Source of the DNA: an uncultured Rhodobacter sp.
GTDB taxonomy: Bacteria; Pseudomonadota; Alphaproteobacteria; Rhodobacterales; Rhodobacteraceae
DNA length: 64,000 nucleotides
Assembly: GCA_945952585.1 (NCBI GenBank)
Contig: CAMFII010000005.1
Location: forward strand, 62,001-126,000
Reading direction: 5' to 3'
Under the pieces are notes generated by a model that had not been told where the DNA came from, searched no databases, and was given only the letters and a program-made list of their open reading frames with translations. A program made the position numbers and the translations under genes. Below, piece by piece: positions 8,824-15,570 of this stretch (within the stretch, counting starts at the first letter, position 1; each line of letters begins with the position of its first letter).

Positions 8824-10148
8824 CCTTCGACGCAAAGGCGCCCCCGATGCTCTCAGGAACCGACCAGGACCGCCTGGCCCGCTGGCGCCGCCATCTCGCC
8901 GCGCGCGGGGTAACCATTCCGACCGCCGAGGACTTTCTTGCATTCGGCCGTCTGTCGACGCTCGAGCGCCTGCGCCCGGTGCTCGCGATGTCTGCACCGG
9001 ATGAGGTCGGCCCGCTGCGCCTCGCGATCCGGCAGTTGAAACGGGAGAAAAGCGAGAAGGCGCGGCGGGCCGGCCCTGCCCGACCGCGGGGGCCAAGACC
9101 GACGCTTACTGTCGGCCTCGAAGCGCTCCCGGCGGACTGGCTTGCCCGTCTCGAAGACTTGCGCGCCGAAAGCGCAAGCAGGCCCGCCGCCAGCCGCCGC
9201 TTTTCTCGCCGTCCCCTCGGGCCGTCGCGGCAAAAGCATCTCGAGCATGTCCTGCGCGTCATCGCGAAAGAGCGGATCGAGGCGGCAGCGCCGGTCGTTC
9301 TCGACGACGCCTCACTCCGCGGCTGGTTTGCCGCGGCGCGGGAGCGGGGCAGGGCGCTTGCCGGCCTATCCGCAGAACTCGAACTGCTCGCCCGCTTTGT
9401 CGAGCCGCTGGATGCGCCGCTGGCACGGCGCATCCGCACCGAACGGGTGGCGCTGATGCCGCTCCTCCGCCGCAAGCGCAAGAAGAAGGAGGACAAGCTC
9501 CTTGCGACCGGGCTGACACTCGGCCGGGCCTGGGCGATGGCCGAGGACCTCCTCACTCAGAGCCGGGCCGCTCCACGGGGCAGTCGCCGTGCGATGACAC
9601 TGGCCCTCCATGCCACGGCGATCGCCCTGGCTGTCGTCGCGCCGCTCCGCGTTGGGGACCTGCACCGGCTGCAGGTCGGCCGGTCTCTGATTCGGGACGC
9701 GGCGGGCTGGCGGATCGAGATCGTCACGAGCAAGACCGGCGCCAGCTATGAGCGAAGCCTCTGGTCCGAGATCGATCCGTTTTTGGAGCGGCTGATGACG
9801 CTCGACGCCCCGGGCGGCGATTTTTTGCTGGGCTACGATCACCGGAACGGCACCTGGCTCTTCTCGGTCGACGCCGGAGCCACCCCGCTGTCGGCGGACT
9901 GGATCTCGGATGTCTGGTATCGGCACCTGGGCTGCGGCGCGCATATTGTCCGCAGTCTCTGGCACGATATCGGGCTGACATCGGAAGCGGACATGACCCA
10001 TGTTGCACTCTACCTGTGCGGGCAATCTTCGGGTCAAACCGCACTTCACTATCAGACCGAGCGCGCCCATATCGATCTCCGGCGGCGCGGACAGGGGCTT
10101 CTGAGACGTGCCCGAGCCGAGGAGCAGAACGGTGCAATTGACCGGTGA
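8820..10148 (+). CDS. Second tyrosine recombinase-like protein of the pair
   Basis: 442 residues, overlapping the first recombinase by 4 bp (ATGA). The C-terminal region keeps a recombinase outline: Arg in VVAPLRVGDLHRL, Lys in VTSKTGASYERS, HIVRSLWHDIG as box II (H-x-x-R), then LCGQSSGQTALHYQTERAH with the candidate Tyr. The usual GH before the Tyr motif is GQ here, a replaced catalytic His. The centre has a basic stretch RRKRKKKEDK. It probably acts with the first recombinase, either as an active partner or as a structural one (inference). The stop lies 105 bp before the repeat array. The family assignment is by motif order; overall similarity to well-known integrases is weak. Confidence 0.78.
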   Translation: MTFDAKAPPMLSGTDQDRLARWRRHLAARGVTIPTAEDFLAFGRLSTLERLRPVLAMSAPDEVGPLRLAIRQLKREKSEKARRAGPARPRGPRPTLTVGLEALPADWLARLEDLRAESASRPAASRRFSRRPLGPSRQKHLEHVLRVIAKERIEAAAPVVLDDASLRGWFAAARERGRALAGLSAELELLARFVEPLDAPLARRIRTERVALMPLLRRKRKKKEDKLLATGLTLGRAWAMAEDLLTQSRAAPRGSRRAMTLALHATAIALAVVAPLRVGDLHRLQVGRSLIRDAAGWRIEIVTSKTGASYERSLWSEIDPFLERLMTLDAPGGDFLLGYDHRNGTWLFSVDAGATPLSADWISDVWYRHLGCGAHIVRSLWHDIGLTSEADMTHVALYLCGQSSGQTALHYQTERAHIDLRRRGQGLLRRARAEEQNGAIDR

Positions 10149-10253
10149 AAAAAACTTCAGAAATCCCGAAAAAAATTGCTTCCAGCGTTTTGCGGATAGA
10201 GAGGACGGACCAATCTCCCGTTTGTGCGGCGAGGAATGGATCGCTCGCACGAC

Positions 10254-10769
10254 GTTCGCCGCCTCATGGGCGGCTGAGAAGATAAAGGTGTGGGCTACGG
10301 CCGGATCACCGGAGTTCACCGCCCTATAGGCGGCTGAGGAAGGGGAAGAAAATGGATCAAACCCGGCTTCAATGAGCCCGACGAGATCCATATCTTTCTC
10401 GGACGGGGCGACAGAGGATTGCTCGCCCCGGATCGTTCACCGCCCATGGGCGGCTGAGAAAACAAAGGGTGGGGCCTTCGGGCAGAGCACCGCAGTTCGC
10501 CGCCTCATGGGCGGCTGACAGGAAGAGGGACGAAAGTGGATCAAACCCGGCTTCAATGAGCCCGACGAGATCCATATCTTTCCTGGACGGGGCGACAGAG
10601 GATTGCTCGCCCCGGATCGTTCACCGCCCCATGGGCGGCTGAGAAAACAAAGGGTGGAGCCCTCGGGCAGAGCACCCGCAGTTCGCCGCCTCATGGGAGG
10701 CTGAGAAGATAAAGGGTGGAGCCTTCGGGCAGAGCACCGCAGTTCGCCGCCTCATGGGCGGCAGGGAAG
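10254..10769 (+). CRISPR. Type I-F-like CRISPR repeat array with homogenised spacers, no cas genes
   Basis: Seven copies of a 28-nt repeat start at 10254, 10314, 10435, 10495, 10619, 10681 and 10742. Each has the type I-F layout: GTTCR handle, 5-bp stem CCGCC/GGCGG around a 5-nt loop, then CTGAGAA-type 3' tail. The first repeat-to-repeat steps are exactly 60 nt (28+32), the I-F geometry. However the short spacers (10282-10313, 10462-10494, 10647-10680, 10709-10741) are near-copies of one sequence (ATAAAGGGTGGAGCC… GAGCACCGCA), and two spacers are 93 and 96 nt and also copies of each other. No cas gene is in the window. The last repeat is degenerate (GGCGGCAGGGAAG). So it is either a relic or regulatory CRISPR-like array, or a hairpin minisatellite that resembles one. 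Confidence 0.55.
10353..10706 (+). repeat. 184-bp tandem duplication inside the array
   Basis: The block 10353-10522 (TGGATCAAACCCGG…) recurs from 10537 to about 10706 with only a few differences, a period of 184 bp. Each copy contains one long spacer, one GTTCACC-type repeat, one short spacer and one GTTCGCC-type repeat. The long spacer holds its own 8-bp inverted repeat (CGGGGCGA at 10404-10411 with TCGCCCCG at 10423-10430 in the first copy). The array therefore grew by duplication of a two-repeat block, not by adding new spacers one at a time. Confidence 0.85.
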
Positions 10770-10847
10770 GGTCGAAGCGGGTGACTGCTTCGGCCCTTCG
10801 GCGTTTCTGTAGCCGTGTCGCGTATTCGGGACCGTGCAAGAGGCGGG

Positions 10848-10905
10848 CGTCCGGATCTGTGCGGGACCGGTTTTCGGGTGGACCGGCCCGCACAGAATCC
10901 CGACG
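10848..10905 (+). promoter_or_regulatory. Long hairpin upstream of the 10952 gene
   Basis: A nearly perfect inverted repeat: GGATCTGTGCGGGACCGG (10853-10870) pairs with CCGGCCCGCACAGAATCC (10883-10900) apart from one bulge on each side, and the outer GCGTC/GACGC bases extend the stem. The loop is TTTTCGGGTGGA. The arm resembles that of the hairpin before the recombinase at 6908 (shared GTCC… ATCTG… CGG blocks), suggesting a repeated regulatory or recombination element of this module. There is no T-run, so a terminator is unlikely. Confidence 0.6.
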
Positions 10906-10951
10906 CAGCGCCGGGTCAGGCCTGGTTCTCAAGTGTCAAACAGGAGCCAAT

Positions 10952-11317
10952 ATGCTACAGCCTCAACCACTTCCCGACCTCGTCGGCTTTCTCGAGAAGG
11001 AGGGTCCTGCGCTCCACGCGCTCGCCCGCCAGCTCGCCGGCCCCCGTGGGGCGGCGCTCGTCACCCGGACCTCGCTTGCCGCAAAGCGCGGCGCGCCTCT
11101 TCCACGTTTGCTCGCGGACCTCTGCGACCTGCATGCTATCCTGTCACTCGAAGAGGTCGGCGATCCGGACCGGCCCGAGACCGGGTTCTTCGCGGCACTG
11201 CCGCCACTGACCGAGCGTTTCGTCGACGAGGCCTGCAGACTCACCGACGCTGTCGAGAGCCACATTGCAGAGCTTCGGTCCGTTGTCCGCGCCCCCAAAC
11301 CCGGTCTCGCGGCATAG
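10952..11317 (+). CDS. Small helical protein of unknown function
   Basis: 121 residues from ATG 10952, with an AGGAG ribosome binding site 5 bp upstream. The in-frame extension further upstream would run through the hairpin and repeat array and is not used. The sequence is mostly helical and soluble (DLVGFLEKEGPALHALARQL … FVDEACRLTDAVESHIAELR), with no recognised domain, signal or membrane segment. It sits between the CRISPR-like array and another small gene read in the same direction, and shares its Rhodobacter-like codon use with the recombinases. I do not recognise the family. Confidence 0.7.
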   Translation: MLQPQPLPDLVGFLEKEGPALHALARQLAGPRGAALVTRTSLAAKRGAPLPRLLADLCDLHAILSLEEVGDPDRPETGFFAALPPLTERFVDEACRLTDAVESHIAELRSVVRAPKPGLAA

Positions 11318-11398
11318 CCCTCCGCCGCAGATCCGCGTCCGGTCCGCCGGGCGCGCTTGACCCAGGACAATCCCGTCCGTGATCGAAGGAGGGGTCAC

Positions 11399-11827
11399 AT
11401 GCACAGTCAAGGAATTGACATCGACCAGTTGGCCGTCGAAGCGATGCGTCTTGCAACCGAGGTGGTGACCGCGGCCAGGTCTTGCGGTTTGGACCTGCAG
11501 AAGGGTGGAACGCTGCAGCGCGCCCTGCGTGATCTCGCCGGCCCGCAGCTCTTTGCCGCGACGGGCGACTCCGCGATCGACCTGATCGAGGAGACGGTCT
11601 CAGGAGAGATCGAAGCCGAGTTTCTCGACCTCGTGCTCGAGCCGGTGGTGGTCCGCGCCTGCGGCGATGTCGAAGACTACGAGTGGATCGAATGGCCCCT
11701 TTACACCTCGCGGGGAGAGGAGCTTTTGCGCCTGCAGCAGAAGCTGGGGACGCTGAAGGACAGGCGTGCCACGGTCATCGCCTGGCATGACAGCCAGACA
11801 GCCCTTGCCCGGTTGAGACGCGCCTGA
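11399..11827 (+). CDS. Small acidic protein of unknown function
   Basis: 142 residues from ATG 11399, which is preceded by AGGAGGGG at a good distance; an upstream TTG at 11357 is in frame but lacks such a site. Acidic and helical: a first helical part (DIDQLAVEAMRLATEVVTAA), a central part rich in Glu and Asp (IDLIEETVSGEIEAEFLDL) with CGDVEDYEWIEWPLY, and a basic C-terminus. No known domain. It is the last gene of the rightward module and is followed 17 bp later by a strong terminator, so it probably shares a transcript with the 10952 gene. Confidence 0.72.
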   Translation: MHSQGIDIDQLAVEAMRLATEVVTAARSCGLDLQKGGTLQRALRDLAGPQLFAATGDSAIDLIEETVSGEIEAEFLDLVLEPVVVRACGDVEDYEWIEWPLYTSRGEELLRLQQKLGTLKDRRATVIAWHDSQTALARLRRA

Positions 11828-11844
11828 ACGACAACTCGATGGAT

Positions 11845-11880
11845 CCCTCGGGACCGCTTTGCGGCCCCGAGGGTTTTCTT
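11845..11880 (+). terminator. Rho-independent terminator
   Basis: CCCTCGGGACCGC (11845-11857) pairs with GCGGCCCCGAGGG (11861-11873) over 13 bp with one G-U pair, a 3-nt loop, followed by TTTTCTT. It ends the rightward recombinase/array module, 17 bp after the 11399-11827 gene, and faces the convergent gene whose stop is at 11890. Confidence 0.9.
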
Positions 11881-11889
11881 GGTATTTGC

Positions 11890-12288
11890 TCAGGCGACGT
11901 TTGGTTTCCAGGGCGCGAGCTCGGTCTTCATCCGCGTCGCCAGATCCGGCTCGTCCTGCATCGCGGTGACAACCGCGTTGCGATACGCTTTGAAGAGCGT
12001 GAGCAGCCGCTTCACGGCAAGAGCGGGCTGACCGAACTCGCTGGCAACATGCTCCGCAGAACGCCCATGCCGCAGCTCCGATTCCGGATGACTGCGGCTG
12101 GGATCACGAATGGCCTCGCAGCAAGCGCAGCGGTGGCTCAGATAGAAGCGTCCGGCGCTGTCGAAGGTGCCCGGCACTCGAGCCTGTCGCCTTGCCCGGC
12201 GATACGCGATATCGGCCGCCTCCACCATTGCAGCACTGTATCCGCGCGACAGCGCGGCCTCGGTGATAAGTTGTTTCAATTGTGTCAT
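11890..12288 (-). CDS. Hypothetical protein with Cys cluster
   Basis: 132 residues. The ATG at 12288 is preceded by AGAGGAG with 8 bp spacing, better than upstream in-frame starts. It has a short motif HRCACCEAIRDPS near residue 55 that could bind a metal, flanked by basic helical segments (AYRRARRQAR; LLTLFKAYRNAVV). No family recognised. It lies 147 bp downstream of the large helicase gene in the same direction, so it could be the tail of that operon, and it converges on the module terminator. Confidence 0.7.
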   Translation of the reverse strand: MTQLKQLITEAALSRGYSAAMVEAADIAYRRARRQARVPGTFDSAGRFYLSHRCACCEAIRDPSRSHPESELRHGRSAEHVASEFGQPALAVKRLLTLFKAYRNAVVTAMQDEPDLATRMKTELAPWKPNVA

Positions 12289-12435
12289 TTGGATAGCTCC
12301 TCTTTCTGGCAAGAGGGAAATGGGTCCGAGCGAAAAAAAGGAGAAAATAAAGAGATCGGCCGGATTAGGTGCTTTTGCTCGGTGCAGTTGCTCCGCAGAA
12401 TCTTGGTTTTCCCAAGGGTGGGCCACAATCGGAAA

Positions 12436-15400
12436 TCAGGGCTTCAGTGAGATCTGAACTTCCGAAAGCGCGTTGTCGGCCATGCCGCCCTGAAGGTTTC
12501 TCAGCCACTCAAGGAAGTCGTCCTGTCTCGGTTGACCGAACGCCAGGCGATAAACGGCCACCGACCGCTTCAGCCAGCCCAGCCGTGCGGTTTCGCGACT
12601 GTAGGGGAATGACAGGACCCGTCTTTCAACTTTTGCGGGTCCGGGACAGATCCAATAGGGCTCCAGATCAGAATCGCCTTTCGCCGCGTCTCGCGCCGCC
12701 CTGAACATGGCGGCCCAAGGGTCTGACTCGGTGCTCTCGAAAAGCTTCGTTCTTTGTGCGGAGGCGACATTAAGTCGAATGGCGTGGCTCTTGTAGCGGT
12801 GCACACGCCCTTCCCTTTGCTCCAGATCAACCGGGTTCGACGGCAAGTTCCAGTGAACGAGGCGGTGGCAATATGGGTGAAAATCGAGGCCTTCCTGTCC
12901 GACCGAAGTTGACGCGAGCACAAAGGGTCGGAATGGAGAGTTGAACGCCTCGCGGACGAGGCCGGTGCGCTGTTCTCCGCTTTCATCTTCACCGCGGGGA
13001 GCGAGCCGCATTGCGAAGCGACCGCGCATCCTGAAGGGGATGTTGACGATCTTTCCCCGGCGAATGCTGACCTCGTCGACATCAATCTGTGCCGGACGCA
13101 GGGAAAGAGCGGCGACCATTGCCTCTGCAAGTTCAGGGATGGCTTTTTCGGTCGGATGCCCCTGCAACCCCTCAGCCTCGAGAAGCACGTGAACATATTC
13201 GTCAAGGACCGATTGCAGGTCATGTTCTGCACAGAACCGCAGGATTGATCGCCAGTAGTGGTCATCTTCCGACGCGCGCAGGAGGGCCTGACTTTCCGGT
13301 TGGTTGAACAGTGATCGGAATCCCATGCCGACTTTCGCCGCTGCCGTGAGCATCACTGGCGACGAAAGCCCCAGATCGGGAGCAATGCGGGAGAACGCCC
13401 GAAGGGCGCAGGTCGCCGGACTCCCCAAGGCGACATCTGCGAGATGAGACACCAGCTCAGCGAGATCAACAGAACCGAGAATTTCGTCTGCTTGCGCTGC
13501 CGAATGCAGAGCCCTTACATGGGCCGGCCAGGCCTCCTCGTCGCCACAGGCAATCAGGCCCCCGGATGCCTGAAGCCAATCCGCGAAGGATCTGGCATCA
13601 CGGAGGTCAAGCCAGGCGCCGGATGCCCACTCCCAAGTGACTTCCCGATCAGGAGGCATCTGGGCGCGGTGCAACATTTGGGCGAGCGGCTCTACGGCCG
13701 ACATCGCGGCGATCCGCTGCTGTTCCTGGTTTTCGACAAGCCTGTTCCTGCAAAGAATATGCAGCGGATCGACGGCCGCGGCGAGCGCCGGCGACGGACA
13801 CACGAGCTGGAGGGCGCGCAATCCTGCCAGCCGTCCCTGGGCTTCCCTGAACTGGATTGGCCTGGTCGTCGGGCGATCGAAATAGCCGTGTTGCTTGTAT
13901 CCCAGTCCCATTTGCCGCTCGGCCTCGTGTGAAAGCCGCTCGGCCTCGTGTGAAATCAGCGCGGCAATCGCATCTGGCACCATCGACCAGGAAGAAAACA
14001 CCAGCGCCTTGGTCCCTTCGATCCGCTCACCGAAATATGGAAGAGAGGGCGGCATCCACAGACGGTTTGCCAGATCCGCTTCAAAGGCGAGCCGCTTGAG
14101 GGCACGCATCCGGCCATTGTTCAACGGGAGGGACCGATATTGGTCGACATCGGATCGGCGCAGCTGGAACGGTCGAACAGCCTTTAGGGCAGACAGCAGT
14201 TCGGGCGTCGGATGGTCAGCCAGGTCGTCCAGTCGCTCGCGAAGCTTGTAGTCCCGCATGAAGCTCATCAGGTAGGGCGCAGATTTCCAGTATTCGAGAG
14301 TTCCGGGTGCGCGGGCAGCCTCGGCTACCGCTGCAATGGTGCGCGCCTCGAGCAGGTCGCCGGGCGTGACGTCCACAGTCTCCGCGACTTCTCGAACCAT
14401 GGAGTCACGCGCTTCCGTTTCGCCGACGCGTTCGGTTCTGGTGACGACACGGCGCAGACGGGCCTCGAGGTTGACCTTCGCCTGTCGCGCCGCATCGAAG
14501 CCGGAGGGCAGGGCGAGCATGCACTCGCGGTAGCGTTGAAGCTCACGCTCGAGTTCCACGACATTGCTCGTTCCCCGCTCCTTCCCGAACAGAAACCGCA
14601 TCACCTCAAGAAAATCGCTGTAGTGGTTCCCGTCTTCCGGGCTGTCACCTGACAGGGTCAACATCCGATAGGGCGTCGCCGAGAGGAGCAGAGTGCGGGT
14701 TTCCTGCCCATTTTCGTCAGCATATTCGAACAGATGCTGGGCAAGCTCCGCCGCTTCCGTTCCCCCATGCAGCAACTCGTTGAATCTCTGGAACTCGTCG
14801 AGGACAATGAGATCCGGTTCGAGTGCGGCAACACAATCCTTTGCCAGAAGCCCTCTGAGCCGTGCGATCAGGGGGTCACGCCGGGCCCGCATGGAGCGTT
14901 CAAGACCGGATCCGGGCCTCCAGATGTCGGCGAGAGAGTTGATGTCGTCGAGCAGCCCCGGCTCGGCGGCCACTCTTGCGCGAAAATTTGTGGCAATCTC
15001 TTCATCTATCGGCTGCTGCCGAATGTCCGAGAGCGTCACTTGCCAGGGGCCTTCACCCGAACCGACGCGGAACAGGGTGAACTTCCCGTCTCCCGGCGCA
15101 AGCAGAGCTTCCAGCATCCGGACGATCAATGCGCGCTCCCTTGCGGTCCCCGTCGAAGATTTCAGATCGAACGTCGTTCCTGGGGTAAGGCTGATGAAGT
15201 TGACGCGGTTCCGGCGCAGCCCCTTGTCACCGCCGAGTTGCAGCGGAAGCAGTGTAAGCCGGGTGGGCAAATTGTGCGCCCGGTCGCCGAGCACATTGAG
15301 CCGGGCAAGGTTCTGCTGCGCGATCGCTCCGTTCGAGCAGATGTAGACGATGTCGATCCTGGGAATGCTGTCTTGCAAGAGCTCAATGGTCTTCGCGATG

Positions 15401-15570
15401 ACACCCTTTGCCACCATCGTCTTTCCAAGCCCGACTTCGTCGGCGACGAGGAACTGGCGCGTTCTGTCCGGATCAGTGAACAGCCGCGCAAAGGCATAAT
15501 CGACCGTCCTGCGCTGGAACAACTTCAGGGGGGCGAGTGCCGCCTCTGCAGAGAAGCGGTGATCAAGCAT
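12436..15570 (-). CDS. Large DEAD/DEAH-type helicase, last gene of the candidate defence operon
   Basis: 1044 residues. Walker A FLVADEVGLGKTMVAKG near residue 45; Walker B is DEFQ (LIVLDEFQRFNELL) instead of DEAH; motif III LLLSATPYRML; a C-terminal helicase domain with ASTSVGQEGLDFHPY and EQREGRVHRYKS (motifs V and VI). Between the two helicase domains lies a long insert of several hundred residues without recognised domains. The start overlaps the PLD gene stop by 8 bp. By size and organisation it recalls DrmA-like and other defence helicases, but the DEFQ box and missing DUF1998 partner argue for a separate family. It probably translocates on invading DNA (inference). Confidence 0.85.
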   Translation of the reverse strand: MLDHRFSAEAALAPLKLFQRRTVDYAFARLFTDPDRTRQFLVADEVGLGKTMVAKGVIAKTIELLQDSIPRIDIVYICSNGAIAQQNLARLNVLGDRAHNLPTRLTLLPLQLGGDKGLRRNRVNFISLTPGTTFDLKSSTGTARERALIVRMLEALLAPGDGKFTLFRVGSGEGPWQVTLSDIRQQPIDEEIATNFRARVAAEPGLLDDINSLADIWRPGSGLERSMRARRDPLIARLRGLLAKDCVAALEPDLIVLDEFQRFNELLHGGTEAAELAQHLFEYADENGQETRTLLLSATPYRMLTLSGDSPEDGNHYSDFLEVMRFLFGKERGTSNVVELERELQRYRECMLALPSGFDAARQAKVNLEARLRRVVTRTERVGETEARDSMVREVAETVDVTPGDLLEARTIAAVAEAARAPGTLEYWKSAPYLMSFMRDYKLRERLDDLADHPTPELLSALKAVRPFQLRRSDVDQYRSLPLNNGRMRALKRLAFEADLANRLWMPPSLPYFGERIEGTKALVFSSWSMVPDAIAALISHEAERLSHEAERQMGLGYKQHGYFDRPTTRPIQFREAQGRLAGLRALQLVCPSPALAAAVDPLHILCRNRLVENQEQQRIAAMSAVEPLAQMLHRAQMPPDREVTWEWASGAWLDLRDARSFADWLQASGGLIACGDEEAWPAHVRALHSAAQADEILGSVDLAELVSHLADVALGSPATCALRAFSRIAPDLGLSSPVMLTAAAKVGMGFRSLFNQPESQALLRASEDDHYWRSILRFCAEHDLQSVLDEYVHVLLEAEGLQGHPTEKAIPELAEAMVAALSLRPAQIDVDEVSIRRGKIVNIPFRMRGRFAMRLAPRGEDESGEQRTGLVREAFNSPFRPFVLASTSVGQEGLDFHPYCHRLVHWNLPSNPVDLEQREGRVHRYKSHAIRLNVASAQRTKLFESTESDPWAAMFRAARDAAKGDSDLEPYWICPGPAKVERRVLSFPYSRETARLGWLKRSVAVYRLAFGQPRQDDFLEWLRNLQGGMADNALSEVQISLKP

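Noticed and set aside
10369-10694. Repeated minus-strand open frames in the array with the recurring peptide MDLVGLIEAGFDP
   Set aside because: They are produced by translating the tandem repeat, lack ribosome binding sites, and end at random positions.
10254-10769. Calling the array a working CRISPR-Cas immune locus
   Set aside because: No cas gene is visible in the window, the spacers are copies of each other, and the end repeats are degenerate. The repeat form is reported, immune function is not.
12289-12435. A small extra gene between the large helicase and the 11890-12288 gene
   Set aside because: The 147 bp have no open frame with a start and ribosome binding site; only a short weak hairpin (CTTGG/CCAAG) is present.
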